Assembly: GCA_022013615.1 (NCBI GenBank)
Contig: JAKLQB010000385.1
Span: forward strand, 1-7,585
Origin: Desulfobacterales bacterium
GTDB lineage: Bacteria; Desulfobacterota; DSM-4660; Desulfatiglandales; Desulfatiglandaceae
Reading direction: 5' to 3'
Length of the DNA stretch: 7,585 bases
This document shows, one piece after another, positions 1-6,428 of this stretch. The stretch's first letter is position 1; each line of letters starts with the position of its first letter. Under the pieces are notes generated by a model. It was not told where the DNA came from, did not search any database, and worked only from the letters and a program-made list of their open reading frames with translations. The translations under genes were made by a program, and so were the position numbers.

Positions 1-20
1 GAGACAAATACTATATCTCT

Positions 21-55
21 TACCTTATGCCCTAAGCATTGTGCTTACGCCCTTT
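21..55. repeat. Degenerate heptamer repeat downstream of the binding-protein gene
   Basis: Five successive 7-base units can be read here: TACCTTA, TGCCCTA, AGCATTG, TGCTTAC, GCCCTTT. They share a GCCTT/GCTTA-like core and resemble the cleaner array at 3004-3045. The stretch is non-coding and follows the stop codon of the minus-strand binding-protein gene. Function is unknown. It is too short and too degenerate to be a CRISPR array. Confidence 0.4.
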
Positions 56-66
56 ATTATTTCATA

Positions 67-1035
67 CTACCATGGCCACTTGCCTTGAGCCGGGACATTG
101 TTCGTGTCAACAAGAACCGCGTCCATCAACATGTAGGGGCCAGAGACCAGGCTTTCCTTTTTGACGCCCTTGTTGACGAACTTGTCAATCGACTCGACCG
201 CTTCCCTGCCCATGCGCTCAAACGGGATAGCTACCGTGGCAGTGACCAGGCTTTTGGGGTCACGAATGCGGCGGAAAACTTCCTGACCCCCGTCAATGCT
301 AACCATGACGATGTCGCCCTTTTTCATGCCCTGTTGGGTCAAGATGTCGTCAATAATAAAGGCCTGAGCATCGAATGAGGCCCAAATTCCCTGAAACTTA
401 CCCTGATTCTTGAGGCTCAATGCCTCCATTCCGTTTTTCACATCCTCACGCCACGATTTTGTCCGGGCCATGGTGTGGTTGCCTATGACCTTCACCGCGG
501 TGTTTTCGGACAGTACCACGTCCAGAAGCTTACCTCGAATCCTGCAACCCACATGGCTCTCGAAACGCTGGGTCATAATATTACCCTGGTAATTGAGTGC
601 CCCCAGGAGATAAAGGGCGGCTTGAGCGCCGACCTGATATTCGTTGACCGTTATCTCAAAAAGGGTGTGAGAGCTGGTCCCACTCATGATAGTTATGACC
701 GGAATTCCGGCCTTTTTGGCAGCGGCGAACTGTGCATCGAACTGGACCGGTTTGCTCATGCAGGCAATGATGGCATTCACCTTAGCCTGGATAAGATTTT
801 CCAGTTGAGCAGCGTGCTCGGGCAATGTTCCCCTGGAATTAAGCAGGGTCACATTCCACCCCTTTGCCTTGGCCGCCTCTTCGGCCGCCTTGGCTGTCCG
901 TGCATGGGTTTCGGAAGACATCTGGAATGCAATAATACCGACCTTGAAATCGGTTGCACCGGCTGAAGCCGGAATAACAAACAACAAGACCAACGCCAGG
1001 ATTAACGATACTTTGACAAAATTTCTTTTAGACAT
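67..1035 (-). CDS. Periplasmic sugar-binding protein of an ABC transporter (RbsB-like, type I fold)
   Basis: This 322-residue protein should capture a sugar or sugar-like ligand in the periplasm and deliver it to the permease encoded just upstream. Residues 1-27 form a Sec signal peptide: basic SKRNFVK, a hydrophobic stretch, then IPASAGA with cleavage after A25 or A27. The mature part has the family layout of two alpha/beta lobes: VGIIAF at 32-37, a QLENLIQAKVNAIIA segment near 77-91, GIPVITI near 110, and GDIVMVSIDGGQEVF plus TATVAIPFERMGREAVE toward the C-terminus. Length is normal for the family. The start is set by a strong AAGGAGGG site (complement of 1041-1048), 5 bases before the ATG. 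The gene lies 35 nt behind the permease and is last in the visible operon. The ligand cannot be deduced. The family assignment is firm, the substrate is open. Confidence 0.9.
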   Translation of the reverse strand: MSKRNFVKVSLILALVLLFVIPASAGATDFKVGIIAFQMSSETHARTAKAAEEAAKAKGWNVTLLNSRGTLPEHAAQLENLIQAKVNAIIACMSKPVQFDAQFAAAKKAGIPVITIMSGTSSHTLFEITVNEYQVGAQAALYLLGALNYQGNIMTQRFESHVGCRIRGKLLDVVLSENTAVKVIGNHTMARTKSWREDVKNGMEALSLKNQGKFQGIWASFDAQAFIIDDILTQQGMKKGDIVMVSIDGGQEVFRRIRDPKSLVTATVAIPFERMGREAVESIDKFVNKGVKKESLVSGPYMLMDAVLVDTNNVPAQGKWPW

Positions 1036-1070
1036 AATTTCCCTCCTTTGTTTTGTTAAAATGTTTTTGG

Positions 1071-2024
1071 TTAGACGCTAAAAGCCGCTTTGGTTATTGT
1101 GCTTGCCGAAAGGCTGACCGAAGCGATTATTATCACCCCAAGGACGACATCCTGGGCATAATAAGGCGCTCCCATAAGGACCAGCCCGTTACTTAATATT
1201 CCGATGGTCAAGGCACCGATAAAAGATCCAAGGACATTGGGTCTTCCCGGCTCAATCATGGTCATCCCCAGCAGGACCGCCGCCATGGTTGTCAGCATGA
1301 AATCCCCGGCAGAGGTGGGGGCAGCCGAACTCAGGGAAGAAGCCAGAAGCACTGCCGTGAATCCTGCCATGAGCCCGGACAGTGTCAACCCGAGTACTTT
1401 CATCTTTTTTACCGGGATTCCGGCCAGGCGGGCTGCCTCGTCGTTTTCTCCGGTAAAAACCAGATGGATTCCCAGCCTTGTTTGTTTCATGACAAATAAG
1501 GCTATCCCAATGATAATGAACATCCACACGGCCAGCATGGGGATACCAAACAATTTTCCACGCCCCAGAAAAACAAAGGCCTCAGGCCACCGCCCAACAT
1601 AGGCCACCCCTTCGGTTATCCAAAAGGCCGCCCCATTGGCCATCGATGCCATGCCCAGAGTAGCAATAAGTGATGGAACCTTGAGCCTTGTAACCACCAG
1701 GCCATTGGCCAGTCCCGCAGCGGTTCCGGTTAGCAGGCCACAGATTATGGCCAGCCATATTGAATGCTGGAAATGAATCAGTCCTCCGGTGACCACTGTG
1801 GCCAGTGAGCAGACATTGGCGAATGAGAGGTCCAGTTCGGATGTAGACAATGCAAATGAAAAACCCACTGATAAAATTGTTAAGTAACTGATCTGCTTGA
1901 GGACGACCAATAAGTTAGGACCGCTAAAAAAATTTCCAGCGGTCACTGAAAAAAAAATAAATAACCCCAGTCCGCCAAATGCGGTTCCGTATTTACTTAT
2001 AAAGGATTTGAACTCCTTAGACAT
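1071..2024 (-). CDS. ABC sugar transporter permease (RbsC/AraH-like, BPD_transp_2 family)
   Basis: This 317-residue integral membrane protein should form the import channel for the ligand bound by the adjacent periplasmic protein. Hydrophobic segments recur along the whole chain, about eight to ten of them, for example 15-30, 46-60, 91-112, 163-179, 211-229, 243-257, 264-284 and 292-306. The cytoplasmic loop TGENDEAARLAGI at 191-203 matches the ATPase-contact loop of RbsC-type permeases (G-N-AA-GI pattern). The usual GGIDLS-like motif after the second segment reads SELDLS at 62-67, a modest deviation. A GAGG site (complement of 2035-2038) lies 10 bases before the ATG. The gene follows btpA by 63 nt. 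A single permease gene implies a homodimer. No ATPase gene is visible in this window. Confidence 0.9.
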   Translation of the reverse strand: MSKEFKSFISKYGTAFGGLGLFIFFSVTAGNFFSGPNLLVVLKQISYLTILSVGFSFALSTSELDLSFANVCSLATVVTGGLIHFQHSIWLAIICGLLTGTAAGLANGLVVTRLKVPSLIATLGMASMANGAAFWITEGVAYVGRWPEAFVFLGRGKLFGIPMLAVWMFIIIGIALFVMKQTRLGIHLVFTGENDEAARLAGIPVKKMKVLGLTLSGLMAGFTAVLLASSLSSAAPTSAGDFMLTTMAAVLLGMTMIEPGRPNVLGSFIGALTIGILSNGLVLMGAPYYAQDVVLGVIIIASVSLSASTITKAAFSV

Positions 2025-2087
2025 TCTTTTTAATCCTCAACAACCCTTTAATGGAGGCAGGGGTTCTATCTCTCGATCACTGACGTG

Positions 2088-2897
2088 TCAGCCCTCAATG
2101 GCTCTGGCCTGGGCAATAAATTCTCTGGCACGGATCGGATCGACAGGGTTTGTGGTTTTACCGTCTTCTTTTAGTGATGTCCCAACGATAAATCCATCTG
2201 CTACCCTGGCAAGTTTCCCGATATTCAGGGCCGACACCCCTGTTCCGACCACCACAGGTGTTTCAGGAACACGCCCGGCTACCTGGCTGACAAGCCCGGT
2301 GTCCGCCTCCCTGCCGGCGGCCGGTCCATTCACGCAGACCGCATCGGCCAGACCAATAAAGACCGCCGCACTGGCAACATCCTCTACCGGCCTGACATCC
2401 AGATTCACCGAAAACCCGGCAGTTACGTTACATATAATCCTGATATGACCTGCATTAAGATTTTTCCTGAGGCGCAGCAGAGCAGGTGAATCAGGGGTAT
2501 AAAAACCCAAATCCCCAACATAGGTCCCCGATAAAAAACATCGGATGAAGCGACCGCCGGTTGCATGGGCAATTGCCAGAGAGGCTAAAGGGTCCAGAAG
2601 CATATTGATGCCGTGGGGGAGCCCTACCCTGTTCTGGACCTCAGTTACCACGTAAGTCATTGCGGCTACCACTTCCGGTTCCATTTTAGTCTGATAAGGC
2701 ATGTCTGACTCATTACAGTAAAGCAAGGCATGGAAGCCTGCTTCTTCCAGGATCTTTGCCTCTTTAAGGGCCTGGGAGACGATCTTCTTCATCCCAGCGG
2801 ATTCGTCGTAAAGCGGGGTTCCGGGCAGGGCCAGGGTATGGATCATCCCGATGAGCAAATGTTTCCGTCCAAAATCCTGTTCAAACAATGTTTTCAT
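2088..2897 (-). CDS. btpA: BtpA/SgcQ-family TIM-barrel protein
   Basis: This 269-residue cytoplasmic protein belongs to the BtpA family, which includes cyanobacterial BtpA (linked to photosystem I accumulation) and E. coli SgcQ (in a sugar-type gene cluster). The reaction of most members is not established. Visible family signatures are LIGMIHTLALPGTP at 15-28, YCNESDMPY at 60-68, GINMLLDPLASLAIA at 96-110, GGRFIRC at 114-120, an ADAVCVNG segment at 184-191, VVVGTGVSALN at 215-225, and ADGFIVGTSLKEDGKTTNPVD at 233-253. The last two resemble phosphate-binding loops of TIM barrels. GINMLLD replaces the INVLRND-like segment I associate with the family. A GAGG site (complement of 2907-2910) precedes the ATG by 9 bases. 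Context with a kinase and sugar transporter suggests action on a phosphorylated sugar intermediate. That role is inference. Confidence 0.85.
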   Translation of the reverse strand: MKTLFEQDFGRKHLLIGMIHTLALPGTPLYDESAGMKKIVSQALKEAKILEEAGFHALLYCNESDMPYQTKMEPEVVAAMTYVVTEVQNRVGLPHGINMLLDPLASLAIAHATGGRFIRCFLSGTYVGDLGFYTPDSPALLRLRKNLNAGHIRIICNVTAGFSVNLDVRPVEDVASAAVFIGLADAVCVNGPAAGREADTGLVSQVAGRVPETPVVVGTGVSALNIGKLARVADGFIVGTSLKEDGKTTNPVDPIRAREFIAQARAIEG

Positions 2898-2988
2898 AAA
2901 TAATTACCTCGTAATGTAACTGCTCAAAAAGTTCGGATATTATCCCTTCTTGGAGGCCATGCGGCCTCTTTTTTAAAGGCCGCAACAT
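2881..2988 (-). CDS. Possible 35-residue leader ORF overlapping the btpA start
   Basis: An ATG at 2988 (minus strand) is preceded by a perfect AAGGAGG site (complement of 2997-3003) with 8 bases between, better than the site of btpA itself. The frame runs 35 codons, beginning MLRPLKKRPHGL, to a TGA at 2881-2883. It overlaps the first 17 bases of btpA in another frame, so ribosomes ending here could reinitiate on btpA. Part of the ORF is built from the hairpin arms at 2953-2983. It resembles no protein I know. It may instead be a non-coding repeat that happens to be open, with the ribosome site arising next to the heptamer array. The evidence is the ribosome site and overlap only. Confidence 0.3.
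   Translation of the reverse strand: MLRPLKKRPHGLQEGIISELFEQLHYEVIIYENIV
2903..2915 (-). promoter_or_regulatory. Small hairpin presenting the btpA ribosome binding site
   Basis: On the minus strand ATTAC-GAG-GTAAT forms a perfect 5-bp stem with a three-base loop. The GAGG Shine-Dalgarno core starts in that loop and runs into the stem. Such a hairpin could hinder initiation on btpA unless melted by ribosomes translating the overlapping small ORF. The stem is short and AT-rich, so the effect may be slight. Confidence 0.3.
2953..2983. other. Two mutually exclusive hairpins in the kinase-btpA gap
   Basis: GAGGCC (2953-2958) pairs with GGCCTC (2963-2968) around a 4-base loop and is followed by six T on the plus strand, which has the form of a plus-strand intrinsic terminator. 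The second arm also forms GCGGCCT (2961-2967), which pairs perfectly with AGGCCGC (2977-2983) around a 9-base loop. Only one can form at a time. In the minus-strand operon transcript neither is followed by a U run, so there it would act as an RNA-stability or processing element if it acts at all. No plus-strand gene that needs this terminator is visible. Confidence 0.4.
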
Positions 2989-3003
2989 AAATATTTCCTC
3001 CTT

Positions 3004-3045
3004 GCGCCTTTTGCCTTAAGCCTTTTGCCTTAAGCCTTGTGCCTG
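3004..3045. repeat. Tandem heptamer array, six units of nnGCCTT
   Basis: Six units of 7 bases follow without gaps: GCGCCTT, TTGCCTT, AAGCCTT, TTGCCTT, AAGCCTT, GTGCCTG. The five-base core GCCTT is constant in five of the six units, and the first two bases vary. On the operon strand the unit reads AAGGCnn. It lies in the untranslated gap between the kinase and btpA, directly upstream of the ribosome site of the small ORF. A weaker version occurs at 21-55. It has no spacers, so it is not CRISPR. It resembles simple intergenic heptamer repeats. Its role is unknown. Confidence 0.75.
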
Positions 3046-3140
3046 AATCTAAACCCATTATTCCAACATTCCCTACAGGGAGCAGGTCCTACGGGCAGGA
3101 GGCCAATTGGGAGCAAAACGGAGCTACGTTCTATTTTTTA

Positions 3141-4661
3141 TCACAGCCGGACAGTCAAACCTTCCCTCACATCCCGTGTCAATGCACATGAAACCGGCAA
3201 TAGGGCATTTTGAGTATCCAGCCACCGCCGGTAAATCTGATTATATGCCTCGGCCTGTTCCGGCCGGGGTTCAAAGGCTCGCTCTGTATGGACCATCGCG
3301 TTTTGACATTCGGCAATAGAGGAAAATTCGCCAAGCCCCACAAGGGCTACCATTGCCGCCCCTAGAAGACCAGCCTCCCGGACATTTGTCCGTACCACAA
3401 GCAGATTGAGGACATCGGCCTTTATCTGGCACCAAATTTCTGAACTTGCCGCCCCACCACTAATCCTGACCTCTTTTACAGCATTAACGTTCTCAGCAGT
3501 GGCCAAATCGAACACCTGGCGATTAGCCATTGCTACGCCCTCCAATATTGACCAGATGAAATCGGCCCTGGAATGCCTCCGGTTAATACCCAGGAAAATT
3601 CCCCGTACGTCGGAGTTCCATAGAGGTGTCCTCTCGCCCTGAAGGTAAGGCAAAAAAATGATCGGTTCAGGCTGACGTTCGAGTCCTGTTAGTGTATCCA
3701 GGAGGCCTGCCACGCTTGAAGCGTCGGCTCCGCCCTCAAAAGCATCAAGATACCAGGCAAGACAATCCCCGCCCGCCTGACTTGGTCCACCGATCTGATA
3801 AAGATCCCGGCCCCATGGGAGTGTTACCAGGCCAGGAGCCTCCGTACGAGACTCAGTGACCATGCCAAATACCTCAGAAGTCCCAGAAATATTAAAGGCG
3901 CAGCCCGATCGATTAGCCCCAATACCCAAAGATGCGCACCAGGAATCCATACCGCCCACAAAGACAGGGACTCCGGCAAGGCGGTCCAGGGGCTCCTCCA
4001 GATTGGGCAAGACCGATCCCAGGCAATCCTGGGGCTCTGCCAACCGGGGCACAATCTCCACTGGCAAGCCCAATTGGTCAAAAAGCTCTACAGCCAGGCC
4101 CATGTCTTCGGTGGAAAGGAGCCGGGACAGAGAGATCAAATCGCCTGCCAGCTCGCCGGTTAATCGGAAGTTAATGTAATCTTTCGGCTCAAGAACTACG
4201 TTGATCCGTTCGAAATTATTCTGTTCATAATCTTTGATCCATAGCAATCTGGCTAAGGTGTGGAAGGGATTGACCGGGCCAAAGGTCAGCCCACGGGGTC
4301 CGATCCGGGACTGGACAGAGACAATCTGGTCAGCCTGTTTGACGGCCCTGCCGTCAGCCCAGGTAATGGCCGGCCGGATCACTCTGCCACTTCTGTCCAG
4401 AAAGATTTGGGTTCGCGTCAGTCCAGAGATCACCAGACCGGCGATCTCTGCCTCTGCCGCCTCCGAGCTACCCAGAATTAATCCGGTGACCCGGATGAAA
4501 TCCCGCCACCATTCGTCAGGGTTTTTTTCCGACCGCCCTATGTTGTCAATAACAGGAGGGGGTTGTTGCACTGCATGCTGAACTATCCACTCACCTTCAG
4601 TGTTCATCAGAACAGCCCTGATAGAGGTTCCGCCAAGGTCGTAGGCGAGGACACATTTCAT
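3141..4661 (-). CDS. FGGY-family carbohydrate kinase (XylB-like)
   Basis: This 506-residue enzyme should transfer phosphate from ATP to an imported sugar or polyol in the cytoplasm. The two actin-like ATPase lobes are clear. N-terminal YDLGGTSIRAVL at 7-18 is the phosphate-1 loop. ITWADGRA at 99-106 corresponds to the substrate-contacting WxDxR region. GGMDSWCASLG at 236-246 carries the likely catalytic base D239. ISGTSEVFG at 258-266 is the phosphate-2 loop. LPYLQGERTPLWNSDVRG at 337-354 is the family signature. ISGGAASSEIWCQIKADVLN at 400-419 with GLLGAAMVAL at 431-440 is the adenosine site. Length is normal. The start overlaps the regulator stop as ATGA, and GAGGTGG lies 4 bases upstream (complement of 4666-4672), so translation is probably coupled. 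The sequence alone does not choose among xylulose, gluconate, ribulose or other substrates. Confidence 0.9.
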   Translation of the reverse strand: MKCVLAYDLGGTSIRAVLMNTEGEWIVQHAVQQPPPVIDNIGRSEKNPDEWWRDFIRVTGLILGSSEAAEAEIAGLVISGLTRTQIFLDRSGRVIRPAITWADGRAVKQADQIVSVQSRIGPRGLTFGPVNPFHTLARLLWIKDYEQNNFERINVVLEPKDYINFRLTGELAGDLISLSRLLSTEDMGLAVELFDQLGLPVEIVPRLAEPQDCLGSVLPNLEEPLDRLAGVPVFVGGMDSWCASLGIGANRSGCAFNISGTSEVFGMVTESRTEAPGLVTLPWGRDLYQIGGPSQAGGDCLAWYLDAFEGGADASSVAGLLDTLTGLERQPEPIIFLPYLQGERTPLWNSDVRGIFLGINRRHSRADFIWSILEGVAMANRQVFDLATAENVNAVKEVRISGGAASSEIWCQIKADVLNLLVVRTNVREAGLLGAAMVALVGLGEFSSIAECQNAMVHTERAFEPRPEQAEAYNQIYRRWLDTQNALLPVSCALTRDVREGLTVRL

Positions 4662-5419
4662 CGGTCCACCTCGTCCGAACGTAGCCTGAAGGTGAATTTA
4701 TAATGATCTCCCCTGATCAGGTTGGTTGCCAACTCAACAGTACGGCCGGTGATATCGTAGGCCGTCCTGTGGGCTAAAATAACCGCCACGCCAGGCTCGA
4801 TATCGAGCAATCTGGCCTCCTCCGGCCCTATAGAGAAAGGCTCGATGACTTCTTCGGCCTCACGAACCACAATAGATTTCTCCCTTCGTAGAAAATCGTA
4901 AAGTGAACAGTCATGCAAGTCCTTTGCAGACACTCCATCAAGAACATATCGTGGGTGGCTTGAGCTTTGAAGTACTACCGGAACATTATCCAGAAAGCGC
5001 AACCGTCGCAGTTCGATAACCTCTTCATCAGGATGGATATTAAATACGAGGCGTTCACGGATCCTGCTTTGGCGTGAAGTAATGGATAGTATCCTGGTGC
5101 TTGGCTTACGCCCCATCATCTCAGCCTCTTTATGGAAATCCACGAGCTTACCCAGAACCTTGTGAGTTGCCTGGCTACGCACTACAGTTCCGCTGCCCTT
5201 TCGTCTCTCTACTAAGCCATATTCTTGAAGCAATGCCAATGCTGAACGAATTGTTACCCTGCTGACACCATAGGATTCCTGGAGGCTCGACTCCGAAGGA
5301 AATGGGGCGCCATCGGCGTAAATCCCAGATTCTATGTCGGACTTTAGTTCATGTGCAATCCGGCGGTACAAAAGCCCCAATCGTTTGGGTTTGGAGGATT
5401 TTGAATTAGTTTGGTTCAT
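4658..5419 (-). CDS. GntR-family transcriptional regulator, HutC type with UTRA domain
   Basis: This 253-residue protein is probably the local repressor of the operon. The winged helix-turn-helix lies at about 18-80: LYRRIAHELKSDIESG, then PSESSLQESYGVSRVTIRSA as the recognition region, then LVERRKGSGTVV as the wing. A UTRA effector domain follows at about 90-245, with VIELRRLRFLDNVPVVLQ and a VELATNLIRGDHYKFTF end, typical for binding sugar phosphates or similar ligands. I chose ATG 5419. An in-frame ATG at 5473 would add 18 residues, but that stretch overlaps the ATACA boxes and would lie upstream of the transcription start of the best promoter candidate. Neither start has a good ribosome binding site. 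The gene overlaps the kinase by 4 bases. Effector and operator binding are inferred from family and position. Confidence 0.88.
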   Translation of the reverse strand: MNQTNSKSSKPKRLGLLYRRIAHELKSDIESGIYADGAPFPSESSLQESYGVSRVTIRSALALLQEYGLVERRKGSGTVVRSQATHKVLGKLVDFHKEAEMMGRKPSTRILSITSRQSRIRERLVFNIHPDEEVIELRRLRFLDNVPVVLQSSSHPRYVLDGVSAKDLHDCSLYDFLRREKSIVVREAEEVIEPFSIGPEEARLLDIEPGVAVILAHRTAYDITGRTVELATNLIRGDHYKFTFRLRSDEVDR

Positions 5420-5448
5420 AGATTGAGTAGTTTGTTTGGCCCCATGAT

Positions 5449-5487
5449 AATACAACTTTAATACATTTATCATACAGATTTAATACA
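5449..5487. promoter_or_regulatory. Four ATACA boxes at an exact 11-bp period, probable operator
   Basis: ATACA occurs at 5450, 5461, 5472 and 5483, each preceded by A or C, with starts exactly 11 bp apart. All four therefore lie on nearly the same face of the DNA. Read at twice the period, 5447-5465 and 5469-5487 match at 16 of 19 bases. The boxes cover the spacer, -10 region and likely transcription start of the operon promoter, directly in front of the GntR gene, so autorepression by promoter occlusion is a simple reading. The direct arrangement is unusual, because GntR dimers usually bind inverted half-sites. Confidence 0.6.
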
Positions 5488-5493
5488 AGTCAA
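5465..5493 (-). promoter_or_regulatory. Candidate promoter of the GntR-kinase-btpA-transporter operon
   Basis: On the minus strand TTGACT (complement of 5488-5493) is followed after 17 bases by ATAAAT, or after 16 by GATAAA. A run of seven T shortly upstream of the -35 is a possible UP-like element. Transcription would begin near 5457, between the two candidate start codons of the regulator, which favours ATG 5419. The -35 is good and the -10 is weak, as might suit a regulated promoter. Confidence 0.4.
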
Positions 5494-5578
5494 CAAAAAA
5501 ATACCGTAGCCATTCACTGGTCAAGGGGTTTGTAGATTTGCCGCAATTCCGAATTCCACGCGAAAAATTACATCAATC

Positions 5579-5607
5579 TTGACAATCTGGTCCGAATTTT
5601 TTATTGT
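5579..5607 (+). promoter_or_regulatory. Candidate sigma70 promoter of the histidine-rich gene
   Basis: A perfect TTGACA at 5579-5584 is followed after 17 bases by TATTGT at 5602-5607, which matches the -10 consensus at four of six positions. Transcription would start near 5614, leaving a leader of about 45 nt before ATG 5660. The promoter diverges from the operon promoter, with roughly 90 bp between the two -35 boxes. Confidence 0.5.
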
Positions 5608-5659
5608 TTGTAAAAGAGCTCACGAAGAACTTTCAAATCCTATGAAAGGAGGGATAATT

Positions 5660-5917
5660 ATGGAAGGCACTCATGAACACGCACATGCGCACGGGCATGA
5701 TCATACGCACGCACATACGCATGAACATGTCCATCCTGGGGGTGAGAGGCATACACACGAACACCCCCACATCCACACCCATGATCATCTCCATGAACAC
5801 AAACATGAGCACAGGCATAGTGGTGATACGCACGTGCACGACCATGATCACACCGGGGACCACGGATCTCACGATCATGACCATCCCGGACATGATGCGG
5901 AAATTCATGATCATTAA
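5660..5917 (+). CDS. Histidine-rich small protein, probable metal chelator
   Basis: This 85-residue protein has 34 histidines (40 percent). Most occur in alternating H-x runs such as THEHAHAHGHDHTHAH, interrupted by two short glycine-containing breaks near 26-30 and 53-56, with several DH pairs at the end. There is no cysteine, signal peptide or membrane segment, so it is probably cytoplasmic. The composition suits binding of Ni, Zn, Co or Cu, as in the His-rich tails of nickel chaperones, but no enzyme domain is attached and the metal is not determined. The start is fixed by AAAGGAGGG at 5645-5653, 6 bases before the ATG. The frame remains open upstream to a TTG at 5579, but that is the -35 box. 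The opposite-strand frame is an artefact of the CAT/CAC repeats. A terminator follows at 5991-6051, so the gene is monocistronic. Confidence 0.75.
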   Translation: MEGTHEHAHAHGHDHTHAHTHEHVHPGGERHTHEHPHIHTHDHLHEHKHEHRHSGDTHVHDHDHTGDHGSHDHDHPGHDAEIHDH

Positions 5918-5990
5918 CAACTGATCCTTGCAGTGCTCAATAATCAAGGGTGTAATAAGAAGTTACAGCATCCAGCGTACTTAATTTACT

Positions 5991-6051
5991 AAAGCCAGGA
6001 AGGTGAGAACAGGTTTGAAGGCCTATCAGTCTTTCTGGCTTTTTGTTTTTT
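5991..6051 (+). terminator. Rho-independent terminator after the histidine-rich gene
   Basis: AAAGCCAGGAAG (5991-6002) pairs with CTTTCTGGCTTT (6031-6042) as a 12-bp stem with one G-U pair and a 28-base loop. It is followed by TT, G and a run of six T. The leading A residues make it partly bidirectional. It lies 74 nt after the stop codon of the histidine-rich gene. The long loop is unusual for a simple terminator and contains CCTATCAG (6022-6029), shared in inverse orientation with the hairpin at 6708-6767. Confidence 0.7.
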
Positions 6052-6210
6052 GATAGGAATAAGGTTTTGAGAGTTATGAATGCAATAGAGGCAATAAGGT
6101 CTGTCCGATATGATCTGCTTGAATATATCCAGGAAAAAATAATCGTAAATTTCTATAATAATCGTAAGTTGCCTGTTGGATTTACACATAAAAGAAAAAG
6201 GCAAATGCAT

Positions 6211-6240
6211 AAAACACAACCTTCAATGAAAGGGTGTTTT
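6211..6240. repeat. Inverted repeat, terminator-like in both directions
   Basis: AAAACAC (6211-6217) pairs with GTGTTTT (6234-6240), and CCTT (6220-6223) pairs with AAGG (6230-6233), leaving a two-base AA bulge and a six-base loop. The A and T ends give it the shape of a weak bidirectional terminator. No clear gene ends here, apart from the doubtful 57-codon frame. Confidence 0.4.
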
Positions 6241-6428
6241 ATGACGTGAATTCCTTAAGAAGCTCCGTGTGAGTCCTAACGAGATTGTGATTGTGAGGTG
6301 ATCATAGGGGCGAAGAACCTAAAGGAAGGCACCCTAATCGAGATGGTGCAAAAACCAGCAGATATGGAAAGAAGACCAAAGGATGTTGATGAATCTGATG
6401 GAAGATTTTTGGCCCTGTATGAGGGATA

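Noticed and set aside
475..966. Plus-strand open frame opposite the binding-protein gene
   Set aside because: It is antisense to a complete, well-supported gene, has no family features and is a shadow of the coding strand.
1204..1602. Plus-strand open frame opposite the permease gene
   Set aside because: It is antisense to a clear membrane protein. Its composition reflects the complementary codons only.
3004..3045. Possible CRISPR array
   Set aside because: The units are only 7 bases long and adjoin without spacers. No cas-like gene is present.
5420..5473. 18-residue N-terminal extension of the GntR regulator from ATG 5473
   Set aside because: It has no ribosome site, overlaps the phased ATACA boxes and lies largely upstream of the probable transcription start. 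The internal ATG at 5419 leaves a normal leader before the helix-turn-helix. The longer form is not strictly excluded.
5579..5659. 27-residue extension of the histidine-rich protein from TTG 5579
   Set aside because: The TTG is part of a perfect TTGACA -35 box, and the AAAGGAGGG site points clearly to ATG 5660.
5633..5947. Minus-strand methionine- and valine-rich frame over the histidine-rich gene
   Set aside because: It is the complement of CAT/CAC histidine codons. The ribosome site, promoter and terminator all support the plus strand.
6076..6249. 57-codon frame beginning MNAIEAIRSVRYDLL
   Set aside because: Its ribosome site is weak, I recognise no similarity, and its end falls in a terminator-like inverted repeat. 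It remains possible as a small gene.
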